The notes under the pieces are model-generated. The model searched no databases. It was not told the DNA's origin and saw only the letters and a list, made by a program, of their open reading frames with translations. Both the position numbers and the translations under genes were made by a program. This document shows, one piece after another, positions 10,558 through 26,400 of a DNA stretch of 64,000 nucleotides (position 1 is its first letter; the number at the start of each line of letters is the position of its first letter). This stretch comes from Pectinophora gossypiella (taxonomy: Eukaryota; Arthropoda; Insecta; Lepidoptera; Gelechiidae): the NCBI RefSeq assembly GCF_024362695.1, contig NC_065412.1:4525992-4589991 (forward strand), in the 5' to 3' direction.

Positions 10558-11405
10558 ATGGGGTCGTTATTCCGGAGTGAAGAGATGACTCTTTGTCAGC
10601 TCTTCCTGCAGAGTGAAGCTGCGTATGCTTGCGTGTCTGAACTTGGAGAGCTGGGACTCGTTCAATTCCGTGACGTAAGTGTCTTCACTTCATTGGTATT
10701 CAGTAAACCTTAGTGCAACCGACTTGAAACCGTATTTTGCAATAGTCGGCGATATGGGAAATCTGTGACCCCGTTTCCACTGTGATTAGAATCCATCGAC
10801 GCCCACATTTTCGACGTGTTTGATAACCATACTATGTAATATTCCTTACTTACCCATACTTATGCATTTATACTGTAGTAAGTGCTTTATGACCCATTGT
10901 ATTTGTCTCTATTCCGAGACATAGTGAACCAGTCACAATAAAAAAATACAACAATCTCAAATATTATTCATCAGTCAATGTGAACACTATGCTAACATGT
11001 TTTTCTATAAATAGCTATTAATGTAGTGAGTGATACTTATACTTGCTGAAACCACCCTTAAACCATGCTTGAAGAAACATCTCATTCTGTAATTGATTGT
11101 TGATAAGAAATACTTTTATGAAATTAATCAGATAGGTACTATTAGACAATGTTAGATGAGAGCCTTGAATTATTATTATTATTGTAAATAAAATAACTTG
11201 AAATACTAGGAAAATACTAAGAAATCCTGTGCCATTAATAAAAGTAATGAAACAATATATAATTTAATCCTTACTGATTACACTACCTATTCCTTATTTG
11301 CAAAGTAAATGTAAGTAGTAGTGTAATTATTTTATATTGCTTTAACATTAAAAAAAACTATAATTATTATGTAGTGCTGTATTTAGGTTTGATATTCTAA
11401 TGTAG

Positions 11406-11457
<52 letters not shown>

Positions 11458-14400
11458 TGATAAATCATTTAAATTTTTGGTAGGTTTGGTAGGAGCTACT
11501 CTGCTAAATTAAAGTCATAGAAATAAATCACAAGTTTCTGACTTTAAATACTTTACAAACTGTGAAGCCACTCATTAATGTTATAATATACAATTTATAC
11601 TTCATGAATGCTGTTGCTCTTTCACTTAAAAATAAATTAATATATTTTTTCTGATGTGCTATACAACCTTTTTTTACATAAATAAATACTTAATAAAAAC
11701 AAACTCTTGTCCAATTAACTAGATGTGAATTTAAAGTACACAGTCTAGTAGAGATGCCAACTACAATAAGATTTATATTATTTTTCTTTAAATAACAGTA
11801 TACCTACATACCTACCAAATTAATTCTTAAATAAATTATGTATATTAAGCTGTAAACTCTAGAAATATGGTCACTAGCGACCTTCAATCAAAACCTCAGA
11901 TTAAAACCTAAGATAGCATTAAAGTTACAACCTTGAACTAATAAAAAAGTTGTTTACTATGTACTTTTACTAACATTCTCTTGGTAAATCATGAATCTTC
12001 ACTTCTAAATCATGACAAATAAGAAAACACATGACTACCATATTTAGATTACTTATCATATCATATCTAAATAGGGTTAATAAATGGGCCCCGTGATAAT
12101 AGGATAATGCCTAGGAGATGATGATGATGTATTTATTTATTTATAAGACCTAACATTTGCCCATAATGTATAGGACAAATAATGTTCTATGGTTGGAAGT
12201 CATGTGATTTTAAAGACAAATTAAAAATGTGACTACTAATCATGTGATGAATTAAATTGATTAGATAATTTTTATGATTGATGTGACAAATGACAAAGCT
12301 ATTGCTATTAAATGTAAAATAATAATAAACAGCCCAATTTAAGATCAATATTATTGGTATTAAGAACTAATAGTGCATTAGTTCTTCTGCTTCTAAATCT
12401 AAATTTGGAAGGGTGGGATAATGCAGGATAACAATGCTTATAATATTGATAAATGGAAATGCCAATTCATTATGTAAGATTAAATATGTTTTCTGTAGAA
12501 ATAGAGTAGGTAGTACCTACCTACTACCTACATATTAGTGATGATGATGACATTCAATCACCAACATGCATCATGAAACCACTAGTTTCACAAAGAATAA
12601 TACTACCTATGTGTAGAACGACAAATTTCCGCCCGCACCAATTATTATCGGGCGCCGTCTTCACCCCCTCTGAATCTTACTATTGGATAATGTTTCTTAC
12701 AACGCTAAATTTCCTAAGATTCCTATTTTCCTAAGATTTGTGACTCGTTAACAACAGGCTTTAGTATCTGCTAGGCTAGAGAATAGGCATTTGTTAGGTA
12801 AGTGTGTTCCATCTTTGGCCACATCGCCACTTACTGAGGCCTCCCCTTCCTTTTTCAATTTTCCGGCAAAAGTACAAGTCGTCACGCCATCACTTTCGCG
12901 AACCTATTTTAATAAAGCTGCTTGTGTACACTTGTATATTGTTGTCCAACAGTTAAACCCAGACGTGAATGCGTTCCAACGCAAGTTCGTCAATGAGGTC
13001 CGTCGTTGCGACGAGATGGAGCGCAAGCTGCGCTACCTGGAGAAGGAGATCCGCAAAGACGGTATCCCCATGCTCGAGATCCCCGGGGAGTGCCCGGAGG
13101 CGCCGCAGCCCAGAGAGATGATCGATCTTGAGGTAAAATACTCACATAAGACGACGAGCTCATGACTATATTCCCAATTCGGATAGAGAAGAGATATCTA
13201 TATTAATCGCAAGATGAACTGAGTCCGACGCTTCACCGAGCTTATGGTAGACCAACGTGATAGGTGGAACCCGTGTTGCCGTCGTAGCTTTTTAATCTTT
13301 CAAATGGAGAAGATTTGGGAATTTATAAGGTTATTCTTACTTTTAGTTATTGGGGATTGACGCTTGACTCACACTGTAATGTCGCAGGTTCGAATCCAGC
13401 ACAGGCCTAAACCAGTGATAGTCGAATTTGTTTTCGAATTCATGTTTGGATCATAAATGATTATCACGTGCTCAGCGGTGAAAAAAAACATCGTGACGAA
13501 ACCCACATTCCCGAGAAATGCATTTTCGGAGGTATGTGACCTAACCTGTATTGGGCTGGTTTTCCCTTCGCGGTTTGGAGGGTTACACAGGCAGTCGCTT
13601 CTGTAGAAACCGGACCTGTCAAATCAAAAAAGGTTAGGTAAGCGGACCCTGTGAAAAACGATAATGCTAGGGAGATGATGAGTTATTGGGGATTGCAGTA
13701 TGATGGAATTTCGCAGACCTACTGCCCTTTTTCTGGGGCTCTCCAAATCGAAAAGGAAACGCCTTCATTGACTTCAGAACGTCCAAAGTAAAGTTATGTA
13801 TTATTTTTTAATCTTTTATAAATTCTGAAGATCAAAAACATATGCAGGCCACCTTTGAAAAACTGGAAAACGAGCTTCGTGAAGTGAACCAGAACGCCGA
13901 AGCTTTGAAGCGGAACTACTTGGAGCTGACTGAGCTCAAACACATTCTAAGGAAGACCCAGGTCTTCTTTGACGAGGTATGTCTCGCTTTAATGTAGTCA
14001 CTAATTTGCCTCTACTGTAGATAGCGTTACAGGGGTCCCTTGGATTATCAGTTCTTCGGGTGATGTTGAAATTCGAGAACCATCAAGACACAAGAGTATA
14101 ATTTTATATCCATGAGCATAAAAAGAATATCCGAATTTGCTACGGTTGACGGCACCTTGTAACATGTGACTGTGACACGAAAATAATGCTTATGTACCTA
14201 ACAGAAAAACTGATAATCTATGAAGTTCTACAGTCCTTAAAGCAGCCATTAAAACGTTAGAGCTCACGAATCTTCAATTACGTTTTTATATAATTACAAT
14301 CACATGATTTCCTTTCAAAAAACCAAGTAGGTACAAGCAAGTAATCAGTTGGTATCTGATATTATATTTAGGTAGGTTAGAAATCTACCGTTGCCGAGTA

Positions 14401-17400
14401 CTACAAATTAATTTAGATTTATCGGGCGATAAGATACTGTGCCCGCAGTGGGTTCGTGATCGTCGACGTAAAGTTGTCAGCGATTCATTATAAACTATAC
14501 AAGTTATTATGTTGATCAATAACGTCACATGTCGTAATTTTTCGCCTTTGATCATTGTGTTATAATAGGGTACATCTATTATGCTGTAAATATAATAGCA
14601 TAATTCACAATTAAAAGGCAACAAGAGTTTTAAGCAAATATTTATTTACCTACTCATAGTTTACGATGAGATCGTGCTATCGTTTCTTAGAGGCTTTTTT
14701 TCTCTCCGTCTCCGTTTCGTCCGTTGTTGTCCGGGTACAATTTATAGGAGATGAAGATCTTGCTCGGAGTGTCTACCGCAATTCACCAAGTGAATGTCAA
14801 GGCATTATATGTATAGATAGGTATCACAAAGCCAAGGCAAAACTTGCTGTTGTAGAAAAAAACTAGCTCCACGATCTGTTGTTACTTAAATGTTATTTTT
14901 GTTATCATCATGCGTTTTTTCCTTTATTTATCTCTTATTTTTGGTCAGTGTCTCATTTGCAATATTTATTTATAAAATACCTTAATATTTTAAAATGAAA
15001 ATAAGCACTCGAGTAGCAAAACCATTGATTATCTACTAATAAAATGTTTAAAACACAAAATCACCATTAACTTTCCTTTCAATAAGGTCGTGGGTTTTTC
15101 TTTCAAAACTATGGTACTTAGGTACGCCTTATTCAGTATTACAGCATTACATCAAAGTGGGCTTCAAAAAATTCAAAAATATTTTATGATAGATGTCGTT
15201 ACTAGTATTATTTAATGTCGTTTCAACGTCAATGTCATATTATTATAGTATATTGTTAGTTAATAATTGATCCGAGTAATTCATAGCATTTACAAGGCTC
15301 GATTATAATTGTAATGGAATTGAGCCGTATGCAAATTGTTTTCATTGATTTCTTCCGGTGTATGGATTTGTGACATTGACATTGAGCGCGTTATTGATCT
15401 TGGCGCCATTTCGGCGCATGTGTGCACAAGATGGCGGACCCGTCACGCGAGGAGGAACAAGTGACCCTACTTGGGGAGGAGGGCCTCATGGCAGGAGGGC
15501 AAGCGCTCAAATTGGGGTATGCTCAGATGACTTTAAACGCTCTAAGAGGCGCTTTGACTTCCCTCTTCTAAACTGTAATATGTTATAGTTCGTGTAATAG
15601 CAAACACTAATAAAAAAAAAACGAATTGCCGTAATAGGTTAAAGACACTATAAAGTAATAATACGCAATAATCTCAACATCAAAATGTTACTTTTTTCTC
15701 GTGGGCAGTTTGGATTTAGGAATTAGATAGGAGTGGAAGTCAAAGCATCTCCTAGAGCGATGTTATATTTTGCAGCGCTTGTACTGTGACGCTGATACGG
15801 GAGTCTACCACTCACCACTCAGGCAAGCATTGGAGTCAGCCGGTTTATAGTATATCATCAAAATAACACCTCTTGACTTCTTGTGTGACGGAATGACAGC
15901 TTAGCGTAGCACCACAGAACACATCCTTTCTAATTGTGCGGTGAGAGCACTCGGAGCGATGATACTCAGTAACGAATGGCGGCGTCATCAGTTAATAGAA
16001 TTTCCTTCTCGATCGATCACGCATCAGGGCGAGTATATTATACCGAGATGCGGGCTTCAAATTGATGATGCTGCGATCCGCAGCTCGACCTCATTGCTGC
16101 AGTGTTCTGACCTCGTCGGTCTAGTCTAGTATCTACGTCTAGAAATCCTTATCGAGCGTGCTAACCAACTGCTGCCTGAGTGAGATTTGAACTAACAACG
16201 TTTTCCGAACATGATTTATTTTTGAAGTCCATCAGGTTTTCAGGTAGCGACAAAACGTGGTTATTGTAGATGTTTATTTATACTCATCGTCATGCTTTCT
16301 GTATACTTGTCATCTATGCATGCCATTATGATTTTATACTTATGTTACGTAGTCTAGACATTCACGTGAAGATTGTAAAACGAGAAGCAACAGCCTAGTT
16401 TATTTAGTTCTTTAATTTGGAGTTTCCACTGTATTAAATAAACACTGATGAGTAGGCACTAACAAATAATTGCTTTATTAGAATTTAGTAGCCAGGTTCC
16501 GCACTCGTGGTTGCTGTGACGAGTTGGCGCTACTTTTTTACTACAACAGGCATTGGAACACGTGAAATACGGCCCCTAGGTGACTTGCGCTGATTGTGAC
16601 GTCCTCCGGGCAATGTGTGTTTGTCTGTTGATGTGTATGTTTGTCCGCTAGCACGAGGGTGGTGCCAATACCACTGAATCGATGACGCGCGCGCTGATAT
16701 CCGACGACCCGAACAGACATATTGGACACGTCCAACTAGGGTATGTATGCGTGTGTACATACAGCACTAGAGTGACACTGACCCCACTCGTCTTATAATA
16801 CCCTAAGAACAAACAGCTGGAGCTAAATTGAAATGCAAATTAAAATCAGAGCCGGCAATAAAGAACAAAGACACAACCACAGAATCTTACATTTCTATTG
16901 AGTTTAACCTTATAATATAACCCAATATGCAATGAAGATTGCGTTTCAGTTCGGCTTCGTAAAACAGAATTGGCCTTCAGAAGTTTGCGCGCGTGTACCG
17001 TCTGCGATGTCCATAAGAGTTGTAACGTAGAACATACATAATTCATACAGATAACTCATGTTTGAGCGATACGCTCGTAATTCCGTTACTTGCTCTAGAG
17101 CAATAATGCTATCGATCATGGTGTTTACAGAATCCTGACAGCTTTATTATTTTGATAAACGTCATCTACACATCGTTTAATATTATTTACTGTCTCTGAT
17201 ACTATAACATGAATGATCGTTCCAAATTGAACGCGGATTTGCGAACATCTGAAGGTCTATTCGTTGCACGTCAACAAATCCCGCGCAAATTGCTAAAAAG
17301 ATAAAAAATAAATGATAGCTTTAGCGGGAATTTAACATGAAAGAAATCTCAAGTGACAATCGACAGTTATGTGCTAAGCACCTTTATTAAAACCTACCTA

Positions 17401-20400
17401 TATTACATTGCATGATTAATATATTTAATTGTAAATATGCGAACTTGAGATGAAACTTTAAATTATTTTGTCTGTATCTCTGACAGTAACTGTAACATTT
17501 TTTTACATTTTGATAAAACAGAAGGATTTGAAAAGTTTTTGCTGGTAAAAGCTACTATTATCGTATGTTTCACATATAAAGCTAAAGTGTTGCTTGGTTT
17601 ATTTCCTAGTTTACGGGATAAACAAGAATCCCTGGAATTCCTGCCTTGGTTAGTAGTGTACAATGTAATTTTTCTATATGTTATTTGTAGTTGGGTTTTA
17701 GCATGGTTAAATGTATTTGGGTTTGTATCAACAAGTTTGGAGTTTTTTATTGTTTAATTCTCTTGTTGGTGCAAACTCTGGTCTGTAGGTCATGTGGAGG
17801 GCACTTATGTTTTGTATTTTTGTTGTATATATTTTTTGTCTCGTTTGACACTCGATCATCTTGACCATTTGGGAAGTAGAGGTAAAATCTAAATTAAACT
17901 TCGTATTATCAATGTAATGTGTACTAACACTCACGTTGCTTACTAAACACCTTACTGTTAATGTCACAACCTTAATATACAAAATATACATCAACCTCGA
18001 CGGTAAATTGGACTTCAAGAATAGATATGGACTTAGGTGCGAAATTGTAAATGCTGGAGATTATTCGTTTCGTGCTCACATAGTTTTCTGTAAAGTATTT
18101 ATCGTTCTGTATTGCCTTATCTTAATGTATAAAATAATATATATGTTATATCTACCAAAATGTCCCAAGCACCCTTGGATTAGTGAATCGAAAAGATATT
18201 TAAATCCTTTACTAATAAAGATTGTCCAGAAAAGTTTGTGAGTATGACGATTTTCCTACTTTCATTTTAGAAAACGATTCTAACAGCGTCTTGGTACGAG
18301 TGTCTTAGATATTAATATTCGTTTCTTGTGTTTTTTTTTCTTTTTCAGTGTACTCGTGCTATTCATTCGGACCATTTGTATTTTATCAATGTTAAAGTCA
18401 GTTTTCTGTATTGTTAGTCTTCTGACAATATGCGGTATAGTATTGAAATCTACTCGTATAACAATAGCTGAAAAGTTTCCATTCCAACCTTGGCCGGACC
18501 AAATGTGGGTTGGGTGATAAATTTACCACGCGTATGACTTGTGCTAAAGTAATATTGTGATGTGACAGTAATTATAGCAGGCTAAACATCGTTGTTTACT
18601 GAAAACGGACTATCGGTGAAACATGATACGTGTTGACTGACGTCATTCCTGTACCAGGGCGTATCACTGGTTTGCAGTTTACACTAGTTTTGAATGAAAA
18701 CATATGTCGTTGGGAATTCCAAAGTGAAATATTTAAGTTTCAGGTGAAACGTCGTAAGCGTCGACAAATGATTTTACGTCTTGAATATGTTGTCAGTTTA
18801 TCAGATCAACATGGTCTGCAAGCTTGGCATCATTGGACATTACAATAAACATCGGAAGTAAATGTGAAGTTACAACAGAAAATTCTCATCTCGCTATAGT
18901 CATTGAGATGTCCAGTCGCACAATAGACATTATTATCGTGAGAATACTGCAATGCGTCATTGTGAACATTCCTTTGGAATCTGGTGATCTCGATATCGAT
19001 CGCCGAGAGAAAGATGAGATACGAACCAAAACAATGGAATTGAGACAAACAAGCATAGTCTGACTGATAAACTCTTTCGGAATGTCTCAATTTCTTGATT
19101 ATGTTTCAATTCAGGTCAAAAAATTCAAAATCATTCCATTACTAAATAGTTCATTCCTTGATAAAAAATAAATTTAAATGAAATGATGTTTTACCGTATT
19201 ACCGACATGTTATAACAAAAAGATGGAACACCCTACGTAGTCTTGACTAAAATTAGCAGTAGGTACCGATCAGTATCATCATGTGATCATTTAGTACATG
19301 TCATATGACGATAGGGATTATCAATATCTATAAATACTTAAACATACCGTTACATATAAGGTAGTGACGTCGTCAAGGTATGTATGTTATGTACGATATA
19401 TGGATGTATGTAGGTACTATTTGAAGACCTGTCGTCAGCGAGGGCGTTCCCGTGCGACACGTGTTTTGTCGTTTTAGATGCATTGTTGTAGTTCTATTGT
19501 ACCTACTAGTGAGAATTTCATGGCATTGAAAATTTCGCTTGTTGTGTCGAGGCGAGATCAAAATTACGCTATAATCTAGCGGCATAAGAAACTACTTAAA
19601 AACGTATTATATTAATGGACTTCTATCGTGGACTAACGGCCTCCGTGGTCCAGTGATTTGAGCGTTGGGCTCACGATCTGGAGGTCCCGGGTTCAAATCC
19701 AGATCGGGGACCACATCACGAGAATCACTTTGTGATCCCCAGTTTGGTTATAGGACATTACAGGCTGATCATCTGATTGCCCGAAAGAAAGATGATCCGT
19801 GCTTCGGAAAGCACGTTAAGCCGTTGGTCCCGGGCCATGTAGGGGCCTTTAGCGGCTCAATAGTAACCCTGACACCAGGTTTCTAGGGGTTAATCCACCT
19901 CACACCCCACTCGATATGAAGATCTTAATGGATTGACGTCAATCTCTTTCAATCTCCGGACAAGAAACCCAAATTTCGAAGCCGGACGTGACAATGCGGG
20001 AGCCATTTTTTTTTTAAATTTTCTAATTTTGTAACTTAACCTTGCGGATTTCTGTTATAAGTGTTGCGGTAAACATTGCTGCTGTACATCATCATCATCA
20101 CCAGCCCATTAACGTCCCCACTGCTGGGGCACGGGCCTTCCCTATGGATGGATAGGGAGATCGGGCCTTAAACCATCACGTTGGCCCAGTGCGGATTGAT
20201 GGTTATTAACGACTGCTAATGCAGCCGGGACCAACGGCTTAACGTGCCTTCCGAAGCACGGAGGAGCTCGAGATGAAAACTTTTATTTTTTCTGTGGTCA
20301 CCCATCCTATGACCGGCCTTTGCGAAAGTTGCTTAACTTCAACAATCGCAGACCGAGCGCGTTTACCGCTGCGGCTCCGAGCTCCACTATGTACCAATTT

Positions 20401-23400
20401 TCATCCAAATCGGCCCAGCGTACAGTATACATTTGAAGTGTGTTGTGCAGGCTTTATACTTGAGTAACCGCTATACGTTCGACGACCTGTGCTAGTTCGT
20501 GACTGACACATTGCAGCCTATACGAAAACTATCATTTGGATAGTTTCGCTTCTGCATACTAATTATGTTAGCAAACAAATATATTGAACAACCTTTTCTA
20601 GATAAACATTTTATTATTTATTCAACATAATAATAATAAAATTACAATTTACAAATAAATCGAAATAAACGTTAAACCCTAGCTCAGATGCTGGTGGGGA
20701 GCGGAGAGTTGCATACGTTGTATTATTCCTTATTCTATGCCGTCACCACTCCAAAAAATTGTTTTAATTTTGATATTTTGGTTTATATTATGCATTTTCT
20801 TTCCCGATTTTCTTTCGTTTGTTCCGTCTTTTATACGGCAGTTTTAAAGAGTTAATTTCCTTGTACCTTAACGAATATATTGTTTTACATTTTTTACACT
20901 TTTTTACATTATGACCAATCATAACTCACCCAAGAAATGCGTCTCGAATCGCGATTCAACATTTGCAAGCGTGAAAAACGTACAAAATCTTCTTCCGTTC
21001 GGCTTTCAAAGTAATTTATGTCACATCTTAAAATAGTTGTTTCTCCTAATTTTAATGTAAATAGTTGCTTTTGATAGCGACGTATGTAAAACAAATATTA
21101 AACGTGTAATATTTATATCACTTGTAGTAATTTTCGATTTTATCGTAAGGCATATTTTAAAGACTGTTACCGTAACGCTTCCAAGCCGTGATTTTTTCGT
21201 AGGTCATTAAGACGTTGTTTATTGTATCGTGAGTATACTGGATCTGTAGACTAATACAAATGAGGAAGAGCTAGTGAGAGTAAGGGAAAAGAGACAAATA
21301 CTGAGAATTATTGAGGACAGAAGAGGCAAGATGATTGGACACCTAATAAGACACGACGAATTCATTAAAAACATCATAGAAGGAAAGCTAGAAGGAAAGA
21401 GAGGAAGGGGAAGACCAAGAAGAGCTTACATGGAACAGATTAAAGAAAAGCTTAACGTCGTGTCTTATAGGGAAGTCAAGGAATTGGCCTTTGATAGACT
21501 GGAATGGAAAATGCTACACCGACAAGAGCGTGGCTCTTAAATTGATGATGATGATGAGACTAATAATAATATTCTTTATAAGGAAAACCACAGGCAGGTA
21601 TTTAGCCAAGAGGTAACAACGTTATGCCGCTATACAATTTCGTGATTATTGTAAACGTTTTATATGCTAGGAACGAATGAATGGCACGAAGTTTATGTTC
21701 ATATTTATGCAAGGTGTCTATAGAAATATCTAGTAACATATACATACATAGCTGCGTACTTATACCTATAATGGAAATACATAACTTTTTCCTCTGATTA
21801 TTGTTATGGTTGTGTAATGAGTACCGATACGTTCGTTTTTAAAATAATGTTTCTAAGACACCTTGTATAACACATGTACAAGAGTTAAAGAGACATTGAT
21901 GAGTAAAGTACCTATTTGTATTTGTTTTTTTTTATCTGCTCTATCGACAGTGAATTTTGTCATATAAAAATATTTTATGTTAAATCGCCTTATATGATGT
22001 GTAAACAGCTTCGAGTGATGAGGGGCTTTGCAGGCTACATTTCGAAAAACAGTAAAGATGGCTCTGTACAGATTTTCCTTTGTTTACCTTCTAATTTCAC
22101 GGATAACCGACATACGCATATTTTATCTTTGTTTTTGGGTATCAATGATGACGATTTCATTACGTCCAGGCACAATTACATCTTCCACTCATTATTATTC
22201 TGATCAAGATCAAGAAGCAATATAGGTAGCAACATAATTCTATACAATATATAATGTGATCCAAATATCAAGCAATAATTATATGCTTCTGGCATTACAT
22301 TGTATTTTGAAATAATAATTATGTATCCGAGTAATGAAAAATAGGCAATTATCACGTTAAAGCTGTACAACGCCATCTATATTGTTTTAGGTGAAAGCAA
22401 CCTGGAAAGTCCCTCAATGAAAACACGTGAAGTTTTGACTAATCACGTTTGATGTTGATAAACTGGTTTCGTAAACTTTACGCGAATGCAAACGTTCCAA
22501 AGAGCATCCAGATTCCAAAACTCAAATATAAAGCGTTTTTACGTAGATAGACAGACTTGGTTGGTTGCCAATGACGGGCGCCGGTCTCTTACATAATTGA
22601 GCTCTCATGCAATATTATACCCAAACCCTTTGAAATTAGGTATTCTTGTCACTGAAGTCTGCTTCCTACATAACTAATAGTGTTGAAGCGCCGAGGCTCC
22701 GGCCGAGTAGTTAATGTCATCTGCGGAAAAACTACAACAAGTCACGTCAAAAAAAAGAAGCGCCGAGGTTAACACTTCAACAGTCTTGAGAAACTGTGGG
22801 ACTATCGACTGTTTATCCTTCAATCTCAGTAGATCCATTCTCCAGATCCATCATAGATCTAGTGTGAATTTCTTTTCTCAGTAGATCCCATTTTTAACAG
22901 GGAGGATCTACTGACAAGTCTTTTTCTCGCTAGATCCGTTACAAAATTCAGATGTTCAAAGATTTTCATGTTTAGGGCTACTGAGAAATTTCTTTCTCAC
23001 TAGATCCAGTCAGGGATCTTTAGGGAAGTTTCTGTTGCAGTAGATCAAATGTTTTGATATTAACATTTTTGTTTTAATATTGTATGAATGACTACTACTA
23101 TAGAATCTGGTGTGTGTATGGGTTACGCCATCGCACTAATAATAGCATAGAAGGCTGGAACCACAATATCAATACAAATATTAACAAACACGAAGTGCAG
23201 TTTTTACAGATACTGCACATTATAAACTCAGGATAAATACTTCACAATGCGTTTCTCAGATCTCAAAGGAAACTTCTATCTCTCAAATCACAAATTGTTT
23301 TGTGACGTCATTGCTGGCGGTTATTCCCGCACTCCTGCGACTTATGTTTATTTTTTACGACCTTCGAATATTTCCTTCCTCGTATTTTTCGATAGTCACT

Positions 23401-26400
23401 CTACCGTTGGTTGTTAATTTGTTTAATCACCGTTTAGCAAATCCGTTAAATTGACTCTTAATTTGACAATGCCCGTATTGATGGCGATTATGTTAAGGGT
23501 TTAACAATTTATCGTCGTCTTATAAAAATAAACCTCGTAAGGAGGGTATTGAATAATTAGTTATGGAACACTAAAACATAATGAGCGTACGATTGGATTC
23601 TATTTGAAGAAGGACGTAAAAGTTATTGCCCAGTGTTGCCAAGTAAAACTCACGGGATTAAGTCACGTTTCAAATATAAATGAACGATTACAACGGCACT
23701 GATCCAAAAATAGTATCTACAAACACTGAAAATACACTATTATAAAAGTGTATTGTGATATCTTAACTGATTTATTAATAGGTACCATTTTTTCCAGTAC
23801 TTACGCTGGTTATAGGGAAGTCAAGGAATTGGCCTTTGATAGACTGGAATGGAAAATGCTACACCGACAAGAGCGTGGCTCTTACATTGATGATGATGAC
23901 GCTGGAAACAGTATAATCAAAACGATATTTCTTTTTACCCGGTTGTGGTGAAGCAAAAAGATGGGTTATGTGTATGTGTGTAATAATAATGCCGCGGAAA
24001 CAAATTCTTAGGACGGATTGGCATTCGACGACGGCTATCTCCTAAACGTCACTATTCGGAAGAATTTCAGAGAAATATTTTCTTGTTTCGTACTTTTTAG
24101 AGCGCGACTTTTCCGTAGTCAAGATTTAGTTTTTAAACTTATATTTTTTAATTGATTAATATTGTAACAGTAGAGATTAGATTTCAAAGCACTATATGGG
24201 TAGCTTAAACCGGTTTCAGGCGGCGTAAACGGCATAAAAAAGTACCTATTCGATAAATTTGAACCAACATGTTGGTTGGTTGAAATTAAACAGTATTGCG
24301 TAGGGGACTGCGTACCCGCATACTCGAGCCCATTAGTCATACGATTCACGTGATAGTTATGAATCTCGCGCAGATTAAATATGCTTGTGTATACATTATA
24401 ACATGTGTGTCGAGATTTCTATTACTTTATCACACACACTGCTGCTCTATGATGAAAATTATCTTTAAAAAATGCCTGGGTACCTAAATAGAAATTATTT
24501 TATCTACATCTGTTTTTACCCGACTACGGCGAAGCACAAGAGTGTTATGTGTTATAAATGTAGTATTCATCTGTGATAGTTCGGCTCCTGGATATGTAAT
24601 TTATAATGTTATGAGATGAACATTCTGTACGATTGACGGAAAAAAGATTTTTTCGCGGGTTATTAAAAAATAAAAAGTCCCATTATTGTAATTGAAACAA
24701 AGCTTGGATAGGTAAGTTTTTAAGTACTTAAGTAAGGTTCTTAAGTTTTTAAACAAAATGTTTGAAGTTGACCTACCTAACATACATGCTAATATGAAAA
24801 GCAACTATTATTTTAGTTTTTTATATTAGCGTAGGCAGTTTAAAGTGGTTAAACGTATTTGGATATTTGCCACATCCATTCCAGGAATCACAAGGTGGTT
24901 TGATAAAGTTATTACGAAACTTACCTACTAAGTTTTTACTTAGTACAATATTGTTATGTGTACCTTGCTTGACGACGCTTGATGGTTTTTTTTATCACAT
25001 GTCGTTACCATAATCTTCGAACAATTAAAGGTTTTTTTATCACGTCGTCTTTACCATAATCTTCGAACAGTTAAAACCAAATACATAGGAACTACCATAG
25101 TACTGTTCTTTTTTAGGATTCCGAACAACAAAAGGTAAAACGGAGCCCTTATAAGATCACGTTGTTGTTTGTTATATACAACTTGATAAAGTATTTTTCA
25201 AACAAATCACAAAAAACAAAAAAAAATGTAAATCACTTCTTTATATCAAACTATTCATTGATGTAGGTACGACCTCTGTGGTCCAGTGGTTGAGCGTTGG
25301 ACTCACGATCCGGAGGCCCCGAGTTCGAATCTCCATGGGGACATATCACAAAAATCACTTTGTGATCCTTAGTTTGGTTAGGACATTACAGGCTGATCAT
25401 CTGATCCGAAAGTAAGATGATCCATGCTTCGTAAGGCACGTAAAGCCGTTGGTCCCGGTTAATATTTACTGATGTAAGTGAGTAATCGTTACATGAGCCA
25501 TGTCAGGGGCCTTTGGCGGCTCAATGGTACCCCTGACACTAGGGTTGATGAGGCTGGTATTCCACCTACCACGACACGACACGATAAGAAGAATTGATGT
25601 AGATTGCTGAATCTCCCTAATATTTATCGTAGCAAATCTCGTTCTAACACCTTTGATAAGATAAACCCCTAAAAGACTAGTGAAATGTTCTCCACACTAA
25701 AATATAGTGTGGAATGTCCTTTATATGTGATTTAGGATTAGAATACACAGATTCTAGGATTTAATATAATCACTAGAAAGAAATAGGCTTAGGGAGAAAT
25801 CAGGTGACTCCCGCTCCGGCTTGTTCCTGGGGCAAAGGCTGGCCATTGCCATTCAGTGCGGTAATGCGGCTAGTGTTGTGGGCACCTTTGCTCCGGGAAC
25901 ACTGAGGGGCGGGTTATTTAATGACTAGTTCTTATGTTTGTATGTGTGACTTTTTGAGATGATAATATCCGAAACAAATAAATATTATTATTTTGAAAGA
26001 AATAGTATTTGAACATGACATGTCATCTAAGCATATTACGTTCCACGAATCTTATACTAAGAAGATTCGAAGTACTATTAGAAGTTGGTTTATCATTTTA
26101 GTGGAAAAATTGTGGTTCAGTACTTATCAGTTTGTAGCTGTCGGTTCGGTCAATACCATAATTTATAATGATAGCAACTATCAGTATTGCATTCTCATTT
26201 TGCGGAAAGTTTAAAATATGATGACTAACTTAAAATATAATAGGGGGTTCATTCATTTCATTCATTCAGTTCATCTAAAAAAAGCAATATTGCTTTTTGA
26301 AATTTGTTCGCATTGCGCACTTACTTTTATATGCGCAAATGTCAAATTGCAAGTTTTAGATGAATTGCTTCTATGTGGCCTTTTAAACCCCCCAGGTCCC

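Noticed and set aside
12791..13165. Plus-strand 124-codon frame taken as one exon
   Set aside because: Only 12953-13132 is V-ATPase exon 2; the rest is intron read-through before the AG and after the GT.
17539..17757. Plus-strand 72-codon hydrophobic frame considered as an upstream exon of the 18-kb candidate
   Set aside because: No donor and acceptor pair was found that joins it in phase to 17936-18238, and it has no homology I know.
22825..23050. Possible CRISPR-like array
   Set aside because: The repeats are short, degenerate and unevenly spaced, partly inverted, and the genome is an animal's.
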